Origin: Cannabis sativa
Taxonomy: Eukaryota > Streptophyta > Magnoliopsida > Rosales > Cannabaceae
Assembly: GCF_029168945.1 (NCBI RefSeq)
Contig: NC_083607.1
Span: 37,743,257 to 37,807,256, forward strand
Direction of reading: 5' to 3'
DNA: 64,000 nucleotides
A program made the position numbers and the translations under genes. Positions 20,806 to 32,201 of the stretch are shown here, in pieces (position 1 is the stretch's first letter; each line of letters begins with the position of its first letter). The notes beneath the pieces were generated by a model. That model did not search any database and was not told the origin of the DNA. It saw only the letters and a program-made list of their open reading frames with translations.

Positions 20806-22692
20806 CTAAAATTTATAGGTCGCCTTGTACACATTCTCCCGAGTATCCACCAGGATGGCATACTTGGTGTACTTTGGTTCGTATTCCTTTCTTGGCTTCT
20901 TTGAAGTTTCACTTCGACTTTGATTCACTCTGCCCCTCTTGCTCCGGGCCTGGCTCACGTTCTTTTCTAGAACTTTGGTTTGTTGCTTTGACTGTGCAGG
21001 AGTGATACTACATCCAATTTATGCTACTCCATACCCAAAAAAATTAGTTTGAGTAGGTGCTTACATGAATCCAGAAGGTCCATAATTAGCCAGAGTTTAT
21101 TGAGTTCTAGAAGCAGCAACATGTGAGGCGAATCCAAGAGTAGAGGGGGTAGGGGTCGGAGTTGGAGGGACTCTAAATGCTTGCTGGTAAGCATCTTCTG
21201 AATTGATGAAGCCTTATGCCCTTTACATAAATTTGGACAAGGTCTTTGCCCTCTTTGTCTGCATCTCTCCCCACAACATGGACCTAACCGTGAGTCTAGA
21301 TTATTAGGCTCCGAGTTTTATATCGTCATTCACCTTTGTCTTGGCTACTGCCTCCTTCATTCACTGAATGAATTTCTTTAGGCTTTCTCCTATCTCTTGT
21401 TTGACATTGGAGATTGACCCAACTTCCATAACATAATCTCAGGCAACTATGAATTGCTTTTGGAAGGCTAACTGTAGCTCTTTCCAACTTCCGACTGAGG
21501 ATTGATTTTGGAGCCAACCTCTTCCAACAATCCTCGTTTGACTTAGTAAGTGTTAGAGAAAAACACAAACACTTTGCATCATCGCTCATCTTGGCCACTT
21601 GCATCATCTTATTATATTTGGCCAAGTGGGTCCTTGGATTTGTACGCCCATCGTACAACTCAATTTGGGACATCTTGAAGTTATTCAGGAGTGGGGCTTC
21701 CATGATCCTTCTAACACATGGCTGTAGGTCCTCATCCTCAGAATTAGTGAGGACCCTACTCTGCTTCCAGACAAGCCTTGTCAGGACAGAAATATGCTAT
21801 TCTAGTCTTTTTGTGTCACTTTTAAGGAGGTCAAGTCTGCAAGCTTTATCATTCAAATGGTTTCTGAGGTAATTTCCTCATGGCCACACCTTCTTTCCCT
21901 TGACCTTTTTGTACTTGGCATCAATGCCTTCAAAGATCTATAGTGAACCAACTATCATCAGAGTACTATCCCCGATCCCACCATAATGGTTAATAGAATC
22001 ACTACTGTGTTATTTCCTTCCACTGGGCTTGAGTACTTTTTTATGAGTCCCTTTTTGCGCAACAAGGCCTTTCAGAGTAGAAGGGCACCCAATCTCAGAG
22101 GCATCAGAGACCTTCTGCGCCTACACAGGCCTATTGGTTGGATTCGTGTTTTTCCTAGGATGTATGGGAGCTGTCAAGTTCAGAGCATCACCTACCTTTG
22201 CCTTCCCCTTATCCTTTGCATGAGCTAAGGTTTCACTGTTAGTAAGGCTTTCTCTATTGACAACTTCCACCGACGTGTCTTCTTTGGAGTCCTCCTCTAG
22301 ACCTCCAAATTTTCCTTGAAGGTGTGCCATCATTCTTTCCATCCATTGAGAAAGCTTCTCTTGACATGCTAATTTTTCATGGGTTTCATGTAGCTCTTTG
22401 GATACTCAAACTACTTCTGGATCTTGCTCACAGTAGAATCCATCCTTGTAGTACCCGTCTTTGATATTATCCGTCATTGTCTTCCTCTTCATCTTTAGCA
22501 TCTCATTCTTCATCCACTACTACACACCATTTATTTGGGTCACCCCTCTTGGTTGTCAACGCCAGATGTATCTCATTCTCTCACATTGGTCAGTTCAGCA
22601 TGCTCTAGAGAAATAGGATATTCATCCTCCATGACAGCATCAAGGCTACCTTGAGGAATCTTCTTTGTAACATTATTTTGGGTAGCCACCAT
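20806..22692 (-). pseudogene. Tat-2 gag, degenerate Ty3/gypsy gag
   Basis: The minus-strand start MVATQNNVTKKIPQGSLDAVMEDEYPIS is at 22692, just downstream of a PBS. Further on are ERMMAHLQGKFGGLEEDSKE (near 22280-22340), then the gag core LNNFKMSQIELYDGRTNPRTHLAKYNKMMQ...FSLTLTKSNEDCWKRLAPKSI (21510-21700). The C-terminal KKPRKEYEPKYTKYAILVDTRENVYKATY is near 20815-20905. The phrase QIELYDG-T-P--HL is characteristic of Tat/Athila gag. Frameshifts and stops are frequent. Pol is absent: the element is cut at 20805 by the A-type LTR. Confidence 0.72.
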
Positions 22693-22728
22693 GGTTTTAG
22701 CAACACTGAGGCTTACATCTTTCTATAG

Positions 22729-22746
22729 CTCTCAATGAAAGCACCA
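22729..22746 (-). other. Primer binding site of Tat-2
   Basis: Minus-strand TGGTGCTTTCATTGAGAG, identical in its core to the Tat-1 PBS, lies between the gag start and the LTR edge at about 22749. Confidence 0.65.
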
Positions 22747-22748
22747 CA

Positions 22749-22857
22749 ATTTTCAACGAGATTTTTAAGAACTAATTAAATAAGAGCTTTAGAAATAATA
22801 AATGCAAGATTAAAGAAGACATGTATTTTTTACGTGGTTCAGGTGTTAATGAACCCT
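22749..22857 (-). repeat. 5' LTR of Tat-2, first piece (includes TSD of element D)
   Basis: It starts TTTTCAACGAGATTTTT on the plus strand, a decayed version of the Tat-1 LTR edge TGTTAACACAGATTTT. It is interrupted at 22857 by element D and resumes at 32202. The joined sequence around the site (TTAATGAACCCTAGTCCACAAG) parallels Tat-1 ACATAGTCCACGAGTC. Confidence 0.55.
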
Positions 22858-25041
22858 TGTAAAACCCTAACTAGCATAGGCGTGTTGACGTGATTTTTAA
22901 GGTACTGTGCAGCTCGTTGCTAACCAACGAAGTTAATGAAAAACGTGATTAATTAAAATTTTGCTTATTTAATTAAATACTTATAACATAGCATACAAAA
23001 TACTTTGGGATCCCATTTACAAAACACTTTACAAAAGTTTACTAGTTCTTTACAAAATATTTGTCGCCCAGCGACTAACTACAAAATCCCTAATGTCCCG
23101 AGGATCATACGCTCTAGGCCTAACCGCCCCGACATGTACAATCTTCATTGGCTTGTCCTCACGGTTCCTCAGCTTTGGCCTTGCCCTTACCTACACATAA
23201 ACATAGCACTGTGAGTCGACAGACTCAATAAGAAAAGCATAATATAATAAACATACAAAATCCCGGGTTATAACCAAGCGCCCATACACCTGACCATAAC
23301 CCTAACTGAATTAGGGACGTCCATGACAACGTATGATTAACTGCGAATCCAGCCCATACTCGGTACTCTAGTCGTACCGATGTGGTAGCAGTTAATCCAT
23401 ACTAACTGATAGCCTAGCATATATCTGTTGGCATCTCGGTGCAACTCTATGTACACCTCACTGTTGCCCTAATATGCTAATCTGACGGCTATATAAAATT
23501 TGCCTAACATATATCTAATATGTTAATCTGATGGCAACTGACATGTACGCTAAACATGTATAAGCATATGCATGACATTATACTAATCTTACCTCGATTC
23601 CAAATTCAGGTGTGCCGGTCAACCTGAGTGGAACAATTTGCTCGGCGAATTACAGGCTCCTAAATCATAATAACCACAACATTGATAAGTGACACGCTAA
23701 ATCACTTCCCGGGGACTTAAACTCGAAACTAGAAGTTTTCCTATCGATAAATAGCATTGCAATACCCTAAATAACACAAAAATGGGAAAACTAGGGTTCC
23801 CAAATTTGCCAAAACTGCTAGACCGATTCCCCAACCAGAATTCCAGTTCTGGGTAAAATTCTTGGAAGCCAACCGGAATTCCGGTTCTTACAGGCCTCTC
23901 TGAACCGGAATTCCGGTTCAGTGCAGGAAACACTAAAAATTTCACAACTCATGCAATTCAACCCCAATTCAAACCAAACTCTCTAGACCTGTTTTGTACA
24001 TCCCAAAGAACATTTTCAAGGCAATAAAACACAACTACCAACTCAGAATCAAAACTTGCAATTAAAGGGCCAAGCTTGAGTTCTAAAGCTCAAAGCTTGC
24101 CCAAACCCAAGAACAGCCTACAATTCAAGTTTAAATCAACTTATTCCAACATATTTTACCAACAGAGAACACAATCAAACAATAGCAGCAGCTGCAGCAA
24201 CAAAAGTCATCATTTTACCATGAAAACCAAAGTTTTGAGTTCAAAACTCCAAACTTAGTTAAATCCAACTAACATGCATCAAAATCTATTTTAACCCACT
24301 CAATTAAACATATTTGATCTACAGAAAACATCACATAAACACAGCAGCAACAACATCAAATTTACCAAGCATGCAAACTATCATATTTTTCTTAAAACTC
24401 AAGAAAACAAAGAGGAAGCTACAAGAATCTTACCAACAACTTGAGATCACTGAATCTTTGTTAAAACCAGCTTGAATTACCAAGCAAAACACCAAATCTT
24501 TGCTGCTCAAAGAGGGGCCAAAAGAGAGAGAGAGCTTGAGAGGAAATGGTTTTGCTTCTTTTCTTATTTATTTTTTTTTCCAATTTTGTAAAATGAGTGA
24601 AAAAATGATTTTTAATTATTTACTTCAGCCAAATAAACATAACATAAATCACATAATCACCAAATATTAAGTCAACTAAAGGACAAAGGCTTATGGGGCA
24701 AAATGACCATTTCGCCCCTCCCATACTAAAAGGATTTAAAAGCACTAAATGGTATTTTGGGAACACTCTGAATTCCCAACCATTCCCGAAATTCCCAATG
24801 TCGAAATAAACCATCGCACTATACTAAAATACTAAATTGTGTTTCTACTGAGCCATACACCGCATTCCATGTTGTCGGGCACCGAAAATGCAAAATTATG
24901 AAATTTCACTATATGACATAAAAATGCATTCTGAACTCAAATAAATCAACATAAATAATTATTTGAATATCCATAAATAATTTTCATAATTAAATCCTAA
25001 TTATCTAATAATTTCCAAATTTAAACTAAGCGGTCTTCACA
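22858..25041 (-). repeat. 3' LTR of element D
   Basis: 2184 bp. On the plus strand it starts TGTAAAACCCTAAC and ends GGTCTTCACA. It includes about 240 bases (22868-23110) that are missing from the 5' LTR. Landmarks are GGGATCCC at 23007-23014, the TGAGTC hairpin at 23212-23227, and palindromes AACCGGAATTCCGGTT at 23871-23886 and 23903-23918 with a decayed third at 23833-23848. Confidence 0.92.
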
Positions 25042-25042
25042 A

Positions 25043-25525
25043 CTATTCCACCCTTAACAACTCTGGGTATTGAGCTCTCATGTCTGATTCTAGCTCCCAG
25101 GCGGCTTCCTCCACCTTGCTGTTTCACCAGAGTACCTTGACCAACGCTATGGTCTTATTCCGAAGGACATTATCCTTTTTATCAAGGATCTGAACTTGTT
25201 GTTCCTCATAGGACATGTCTGGCTGCAGCTCAAGGTTTTCATAACTATGTATATGAGTAGTGTCTGAAACGTATTTTCTCAACATAGAGACATGGAATAC
25301 GTTGTGAACTGCTGAAAGAGCTGGAGGCAGAGCTAACCGATATGCCACTTGACCAACCTTCTCGAGAATCTCGAAAGGTCCTGTAAACCTAGGGCATAAC
25401 TTGCCTCTTTTCCCAAAATGTTCGATCCCCTTCATTGGAGATACTCGTAAAAACACATGGTCCCCTACTTGGAACTCTACTCTGAGAGGCAAGCATTCTA
25501 GCTTTAATTTTCTCAATTGCCTCAT
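25043..25525 (-). pseudogene. Element D pol C-terminus (integrase tail, chromodomain-like end)
   Basis: The minus strand reads VEFQVGDHVFLRVSPMKGI-HFGKRGKLCPRFTGPFEI (GPY/F-type integrase tail). It continues through ALPPALSAVHNVFHVSMLRKYVSD, QVQILDKKDNVLRNKTIALVKVLW, a nonsense codon, NSKVEEAAWELESDMRAQYPELL, and a TAG at 25043-25045. The last part resembles the divergent chromodomain of plant Tekay-type chromoviruses. A short deletion joins LASQSR directly to VEFQVGD and shifts the frame relative to the integrase core. The stop lies two bases from the LTR, so the coding end overlaps the polypurine tract (AAGGGTGGAATAGT on the minus strand). Confidence 0.82.
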
Positions 25526-26090
25526 TGGTCCGCTGCACTGATTCTGGACCTAGGTATTTTCTCTCCCCTGTCTCCTCCCAGTGGATGGGAGATCTACACT
25601 TCCTACCGTATAATAGTTCATAGGGAGCCATCCCTATCGTACTGTGATAACTATTGTTGTACGAAAATTCTATCAACGGTAGATATTTACTCCAAGAGCC
25701 TTCAAAATCCATAACACAGGCTCGTAACATGTCCTCCAATATCTGAATCGTCCTTTCGGACTGCCCATCTGTCTGTGGATGGAATGCTATACTGAATTTT
25801 AGTTTTGTACCCATTGCTCGTTGCAAACTCTGCCAAAACTTGGAGGTGAAGTTCGGATCTCTATCCGAAACTATCGACTTTGGTACCCCGTGAAGCCTTG
25901 TTATTTCTTTAACATATAACTCTTCCAACTGATCCACTGAATAGTTCGTTTTAACTGGCAGAAAATGAGCAGACTTCGTAAATCGATCTACCACAACCCA
26001 AATAGAATCGGACAAACCTGTGGTTCTAGGCAACCCAACCACAAAGTCCATCGTGATGTCCTCCCACTTCCATTTAGGTATGGTTAAAGG
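25389..26090 (-). pseudogene. Element D integrase core
   Basis: The open segment of 220 codons from 26051 starts MDFVVGLPRTTGLSDSIWVVVDRFTKSAHF. Catalytic residues of the D,D,E triad are all present: Asp22 (VDRFTKS), Asp63 (VSDRDPNF) and Glu99 (DGQSER). The frame is cut off upstream by a nonsense codon (LL-stop-PLTIPKWKWEDI, CAA to TAA) and downstream by the deletion after ASQSR. Integrase inserts the cDNA into chromosomes; this copy would need readthrough. Confidence 0.88.
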
Positions 26091-26663
26091 TTATAACAAC
26101 CCTGCTGGTCTCTGATGTTCAGCCTTAATCTGCTTACAGGTTAGGCATCTCGATACAAATTCTACCAAATTCTTCTTCATACCGCTCCACCAGAAGTAAG
26201 GTTTAAGATCTTGATACATCTTGGTGGTGCCGGGATGCAAGGAATAAGGGGTAGTATGAGCCTCCTCAAAGATTTCATTCCTGAGTTCCATACTATTTGG
26301 AACGCCAACCCTAGCTTTATACAATAGCATCTCGTTGTTTGACACTGAAAAATCCCTGGCTTGACCAACTGAAACTTCTTCTCTGATTTTTACTAACTCC
26401 GGATCAGTCATCTGAGCAGCTTTAATTCTATCTAACAAATCAGATTGCAGCATCAAGTTGTGAAGCTTGCCTACCACAAACTTAATGCTAGATCTGACCA
26501 TGTCCTCTGCTAACTGGGGTGAGATTTGAATCATGCTAGCTACCTGCCCGGGACCCTTCCTGCTCAGGGCATCGACCACTACATTGGCCTTCCCGGGGTG
26601 ATAAAGAATCTCACAATCGTAATTCTTTACTAACTCCAACCAACACCTCTGTCTCATATTCAA
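26091..26663 (-). pseudogene. Element D RNase H end and integrase zinc finger
   Basis: 190 codons open from MNMRQRCWLELVKNYDCEILYHPGKANVVVDALSRK (end of RNase H). A spacer ends in MLLYKARVGVP, then the integrase HHCC finger follows: His residues in HTTPYSLHPG and Cys residues in CLTCKQIK. It ends at the nonsense codon after RPAGLL. Upstream, a TAA interrupts DHKSLK-FFAQKDLNMRQR. Confidence 0.87.
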
Positions 26664-27020
26664 ATCTTTCTGAGCAAAGAATTATTTGAGACTTTTGTGG
26701 TCGGTATAAATTTCACACCTTTCTCCATAAAGGTAATGCCGCCAGATCTTCAAAGAAAATACTACTGCGGCCAATTCTAGGTCATGAGTCGGGTATCGTT
26801 GTTCATAATCCTTCAACTGATGGGAGGCATAAGCGATAACCCAGTCGGCTTGCATCAGTACACACCCCAGACTTTGTCTGGATGCATCACAATAAACCAC
26901 AAACTTTTCTTTGTCTGAAGGTAAAGCTAGCACTGGAGCTGTAATCAACCTCTGTTTCAGCTCTTGAAAACTATCCTCACATTTAACTGACCATACAAAC
27001 GGCTGATTCTTTTTAGTAAG
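26664..27020 (-). pseudogene. Element D RNase H domain
   Basis: The reading is [57 protein letters not shown]...[41 protein letters not shown]. Catalytic Asp (YCDAS), Glu (DLELAAV) and Asp (YTDH) are all present. It is broken by a TAG just after the RT (LT-stop-LTKKNQ) and a TAA at its end. Confidence 0.87.
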
Positions 27021-27890
27021 CTAGGTTAAGGGTGTTGAAATTTTAGAGAACCCTTCTACGAACCGACGATAATAACCAGCTAGACCCAAGAAACTTCTAA
27101 TTTCTGTCACTGTTTTCGGTCTAGGCCAATCACTGACGGATTCTATTATTCCTGGATCCACTTTGATCCCATCCTTACTAACAATGTGCCCTAAGAAAGG
27201 CACCTGAGATAGCCAAAACTCACATTTCTTGAACTTAGCATAAAGCTTGTGTTCCCGAAGCCGTTGTAGAACCATTCGAAGATGTAACTCATGCTCCTCT
27301 TCTGACTGAGAGTACACGAGAATGTCGTCGATAAATACAATTACACAGATATCGAGGAAATCCTTGAATACTCTATTCATCAAGTCCATAAATGTTGTAG
27401 GAGCATTGGTTAGTCCAAACGACATAACCAAGAATTTGTAATGTCCATACCTAGTACGGAAGGCTGTCTTCGGAATGTCCTCCTCTCGGATTTTCAATTG
27501 ATGATAGCCCGCTCGGAGATCAATCTTGGAGAAGACTGTCTTCCCCTGGAGTTGATCGAAAAGATCATCGATCCTAGGTAATGGATATTTATTCTTAACT
27601 GTTAGCTTGTTTAACTCCCGATAGTCGATGCACATTCTCATAGATCATTCCTTCTTCTTGACGAATAATACCGAAGCTCCCCAGGGTGACACACTAGGCC
27701 GGGTAAACCCTATGTCAAGTAACCCATGGAGCTGAATTTCCAATTCTTTAAGCTCAGCTGGAGCCATTCTATAAGGAGCCTTGGAGACCGGTTCTACTCC
27801 AGGTGCTAACTCAATAACAAAATAAATTTCCCACTGAGGTGGTAAACCCTGATGTTCTTCGCGAAAAACATCTAGAAATTCCCGAACCAC
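27021..27890 (-). pseudogene. Element D reverse transcriptase
   Basis: The N-terminal part (27645-27890) has [53 protein letters not shown] and ends ...LFVKKKE. One TGA follows, then 206 codons in the same frame with [44 protein letters not shown] and the catalytic FIDD at residues 103-106 of that segment (the YxDD box). [15 protein letters not shown] and the [14 protein letters not shown] thumb follow. All core motifs are intact, so the nonsense codon is the only obvious defect here. Confidence 0.9.
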
Positions 27891-27956
27891 CTTGATATCT
27901 TTTGGCCGAACAGAGTCTGGCCGAGTGGTGTCTCACACCATGGCCAGAAACCCTAG

Positions 27957-28370
27957 TTATCCATCACACAATAATTCCTTAGCTGACAGGGCCAAAATCA
28001 CCAGGATCTGAGATCCCTGAACCGAACCGATAAAAACAAACGGTTCTTCTCCTTCTGGTTGGTAGATTACCATCTTCCTCTTACAATCAATACTAGCTGA
28101 ATATTTGGATAGGAAATCCATTCCCAGAATAATATCAAAATATGCTAATCTCATTTCTATTAGGTCAGCATTTAACTCCCTATCGTCAATCCTGATCGGC
28201 ATAGACCTAATCCACCTTTTGGAGATAACTAACTCTCCGACAGGTAATAGGGTTCCAAACCCTAATTCGTAACTATCATGCGATCTATCCAATTTACTAA
28301 AGATTCTGGCCGCCACATAAGAATGTGTGGCCCCAGAATCAAACAATACGGAGTAAAAAGAGTTGTTAAC
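27957..28370 (-). pseudogene. Element D aspartic protease
   Basis: The open segment of 129 codons starts MFDSGATHSYVAARIF, with the retropepsin catalytic DSG, and later has FDIILGMDFLSKYSASIDCKRKMV, the usual end of plant gypsy proteases. A few upstream codons (VLFDSGA) are in frame with the linker from gag. A stop after SAKELLCDG separates it from RT. It would cleave the gag-pol polyprotein. Confidence 0.86.
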
Positions 28371-28384
28371 CTAGAGGTGACCTG

Positions 28385-29654
28385 TCACCACTGAAGGACT
28401 GGCTTCTGCATCAGCCTGAGTAATGACGAACACCCTAGATGGAGTGTGTCTCTCTGGAGCCTTTGGTGCTTCGGTTCTAAGTTGAGGGCAATCCCTCTTT
28501 TAGTGTTCGGGCATGCCACACTGAAATCACCCCTGCCCTCTACACTCACCCAGATGGTGCCTTTTACAACTAGGGCACTCTGGGTAGGTATAACGGGTCT
28601 CAGAACTACCCTGACGATTACCTCAAACCTGGTTCCCCCGGAACCTCTTGTTCTGACCTGAGCCACCGGTTGTAGTGGATGCTTTCCTTTTCTTGTCCAT
28701 GGCTGAACCACTACCTCCCCTACTAAAGCCTCATGCAGGATGGGTAGGAGCCTCGCCAACCACTGGAGTCCTAGTAGACTCAGTCATACACCCAACTGCA
28801 CCCTCAGCTCGCAGTGCTTTTTCCACCATTTCAGCATAGGTGGCTTTGTCGTTTGTAGTAATCATCAGGTCATGTTGAATCTTCGCACTCAGCCCATCTA
28901 GGTATTTTTCCTTTTTGCTAAAATCGGTTGGCACAATTCCCGAGGCTAACCTTGCCAACCGATCAAATTGCGTTGTGTACTCAGTAACAATGATATTTTC
29001 TTTATGGGTCAGGTGGGTGAACTCTTTTCTCTTGGCACTTCTGACGACCTCATTGTAGTACTTGGCATTGAAAAGTTCCTGGAACTTTTCCCAGGTCATT
29101 GTGGTGACGTCATGTATCATGGACACCATGTCCCACCAGACCAATGCATCTTCTTGAAAATGAAAAGTGGCACAGACCACTCTATCATTCCCGGTGACGC
29201 CCATGAAATTCAAAATCTTTGTAATCACTGTTAGCCACTGTTCGGCTTTCATAACGTCCGGAAAGACTGGAGGTTCCTGCTTACGGAACCTTTCATATAG
29301 AGGTTCCATCCGATTCACTGCAACTGTAGGTTTGGCCTGCACAACAGGGGCATGTGCCACTAGAATTTTTGGAACAGGCATTGCAGGAGCACCCTGCTGT
29401 CTTAGTTGCTGAATTTCAATGTCTTGTTCCTCAATTCTGGCTTGCATTTCTGTAAACCTATTTTCCAAATTCTGGGCTTCCTGAGTAGCTTGGGCAGCCT
29501 GGGCATCCTGTGGCAGGTTAGCATCACCCCGGCCACGAGCCCTGCCCCTGGGACCTCTACCTCGGCCCCGAGCATTTGGGGGAAACTGAGCTCCTTGACC
29601 TTCATTTGACCCGACCGAATTGCCCTGACTCCTGGTATTTCGCCTGGCGCCCAT
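28385..29654 (-). pseudogene. Element D gag
   Basis: 307 codons open from MGARRNTRSQGNSVG at 29654. There is an Arg/Gly-rich start (residues 29-45), a coiled-coil-like helix (NLENRFTEMQARIEEQDIEIQQLRQQ, about 62-87), and the retrotransposon gag domain from PLYERFRKQEPPVF through AEQWL, DALVWWDMV, WEKFQELFNAKYYNEVV and YTTQFDRLARLA to about residue 275. A frameshift near 28740 leads into the knuckle region, where CPSCKRHHLGEC and FQCGMPEH can be read but with two in-frame stops, one replacing the first Cys of the second knuckle. Confidence 0.88.
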
Positions 29655-29911
29655 CTAGTCTGAACAGCCCGCATAACCAAGAGTTGGCATATCAGATCAT
29701 GATCTGTGAGAGCTTACTAATGTCGCTTATTTGGAAATTAAAAACATGCGCCTATTCTACAATCAGGCTACTAACATGCTTCTAACAGGCTTTTCTTAAA
29801 TCATACTATTTAAATAAACTACTAAAGCAATAAAAGCTTACTGAACCGTAGAACGAGCTAACTGCTGATGATGATTGTACATGTCGCGACGATCTTCGAA
29901 AGACAATCTGG

Positions 29912-29928
29912 CGGCTCTGATACAAAAT
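29912..29928 (-). other. Primer binding site of element D
   Basis: The minus strand reads ATTTTGTATCAGAGCC next to the 5' LTR end, a one-base variant of the initiator-Met-tRNA PBS (TGGTATCAGAGCC). Confidence 0.8.
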
Positions 29929-32196
29929 TGTAACACCCTAACCGCCCCGACATGTACAATCTTCATTGGCTCGTCCTCACGGTTCCTCAGCTTTGGCCTT
30001 GCCCTTACCTACACATAAACATAGCACTGTGAGTCGACAGACTCAGTAAGAAAAGCATAATATAATAAACTTACTAAATCCCGGGTTATAACCAAGCGCT
30101 CATACACCTGACCATAACCCTAACTGAAACAGGGACGTCCATGACAAAGTATGATTAACCGCGAATCCAGCCTATACTCGGTACTCTAGTCGTACCGATG
30201 TGGTAGCAGTTAATCCATACTAACTGATAGCCTAGCATATATCTGTTGGCATCTCGGTGCAACTCTATGTACACATCATTGTTGCCCTAATATGCTAATC
30301 TAACAGCTATATAAAATTTGCCTAACATATATCTAATATGTTAATCTGATGGCAACTGACATGTACGCTAAACATGTATAAGCATATGCATGACATTATA
30401 CTAATCTTACCTCGATTCCGAATTCAGGTGTGCCGGTCAACCAGAGTGGAACAATCTGCTCGGCGAATTACAGTCTCCTAAATCACAATAACCACAACAC
30501 TGATAAGTGACACGCTAAATCACTTCCCGGGGATCAAAACTAGAAGTTTTCCTATCGATAAATAGCATGGCATTACCCTAAATAACACAAAAAATGGGAA
30601 AACTAGGGTTCCCAAATTTGCCCTAACCAGTAGACTGGTTCCCCAACCGGAATTCCAGTTCTTACAGGTCTCTCTGAACCGGAATTCCGGTTCAGTGCAG
30701 AAAACACTAAAAATTTGACAACTCATGCAATTCAACCTCAATTCAAACCAAACTCTCCAGACCTATTCTATACATCCCAAAGAACATTTTCAAGGCAATA
30801 AAACACAAGTACCAACTCAGAATCAAAACTTACCATTAAAAGGCCAAGCTTGAGTTCTAAAACTCAAAGCTTTCCCAAACCCAATAACAGCCTACAATTC
30901 AAGTTCAAATCAACTTATTCCAACATATTTTACCCACAGAGAACACAATCAAACAATAGCAGCAACTGCAGCAACATAACTCATCATTTTACCATGAAAA
31001 CCAAAGTTTTGAGTTCAAAACTCCAACTTAGTTAAATCCAACTAACATGCATCAAAATCTAATTTAACCCACTCAATTAAACATATTTAATCTACAGAAA
31101 ACATCACATAAACACAGCAGCAACAACATCAAATTTACCAAGCATGCAAATTATCATATTTTTCTTAAAACTCAAGAAAACAAAGAGCAAGCTACAAGAA
31201 TCTTACCAACAACTTGAGATCACTAAATCTTTGTTAAAACCAGCTTCAATTACCAAGAAAAACACCAGATCTTTGCTGCTCAAAGAGGGGCCGAAAGAGA
31301 GAGAGAGAGCTTGAGAGGAAATGGTTTTGCTTCTTTTCTTATTTTTTTTTTCAATTTTGTAAAATGAGTGACAAAATGATTTTTAATTATTTACTTCAGC
31401 CAAATAAACATAAGATAAATCACATAATCACCAAATATTAAGTCCACTAAAGGACAAAGGCTTATGGGGCAAAATGACCATTTTGCCCCTCCGATACTAA
31501 AAGGACTTAAAAGCACTAAAGGGTATTTTGGGAACACTCTGAATTCTCGACCATTCTCGACATTCCCAATATCTAAATAAACCGTCCCGCTATACTAAAA
31601 TACTAAATTGTGATTCTACTATGCCATACACCGCGTTCCATATTGTCGGGCACCGAAAATGCAAAATTATGAAATTTCACTATAGGGTAAATACCATTTT
31701 GGACCCTCTGTTTTACAAAAGTTACCAATTGGACCCTGTGTTTTGTTAAATGACAAAATGGACCCTGTATTTTCTAAAATAGTACAAATAGGACCCTGAA
31801 TTGATTTTTTGTCAAAATAAAGTTTAATTATAATCCGATCTAAAAGTGCTATGACAAAACTGTTTACATTTTTTGTATCTGTTCGTATTAAGCATTGTCT
31901 TCAAGTTGGTTGTATTAAAAAAAAAAAGTTGTCAAAAATTAAGCTCAGGGTCTTATTTTTACTATTTTAGAAAATACAGGGTCTATTTTGTCATTTAACA
32001 AAACACAGGGTCCAATCTGTAACTTTTGCAAAACACAAGGTCCAAAATAGTATTTACCCTTCACTATATGACATAAAAATGCATTCTGAACTCAAATAAA
32101 TCAACATAAATAATTATTTAAATATCCATAAATAATTTTCATAATTAAATCCTAATTATCTGCTAATTTCAAAATTTAAACTAAGCGGTCTTTACA
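29929..32196 (-). repeat. 5' LTR of element D
   Basis: 2268 bp including the MITE and its duplicated site. The plus-strand start TGTAACACCCTAACCGCCCC lacks the roughly 240 bases present in the 3' LTR, apparently by deletion between two CCTAAC copies. Landmarks are the TGAGTC hairpin at 30030-30045 and palindromes at 30645-30660 (one mismatch) and 30677-30692. The conserved GGGATCCC has been lost with the deletion. Confidence 0.92.
31685..32059. mobile_element. Mutator-type MITE, 375 bp, in the 5' LTR of D
   Basis: Long terminal inverted repeats of about 115 bp begin GGGTAAATACCATTTTGGAC on the left and GGGTAAATACTATTTTGGAC on the right after reverse complementing, with few mismatches. A perfect 9-bp target duplication TTCACTATA lies at 31676-31684 and 32060-32068. 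The empty site is present in the 3' LTR (near 24905-24915). Each arm contains four GGACCCT-type steps. Length of TSD and TIR indicate a MULE-derived MITE; no coding capacity. Confidence 0.92.
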
Positions 32197-32201
32197 ACCC
32201 T

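Larger units (their letters stand above)
22858..32196 (-). mobile_element. Ty3/gypsy chromovirus-like element D, complete structure
   Basis: It is a minus-strand element with TSD ACCCT at 22853-22857 and 32197-32201. The right LTR (29929-32196) is the 5' LTR, followed leftwards by PBS, gag, protease, RT, RNase H, integrase and a C-terminal region that ends two bases from the 3' LTR (22858-25041). Gene order PR-RT-RH-IN is that of Ty3/gypsy. Most reading-frame breaks are single nonsense codons, so D is the youngest or least decayed gag-pol in the window. It carries a Mutator-type MITE in the 5' LTR. Confidence 0.94.

Noticed and set aside
28446..29785. Plus-strand ORFs across the gag region of element D
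   Set aside because: They are antisense shadows of the minus-strand gag and knuckle region.
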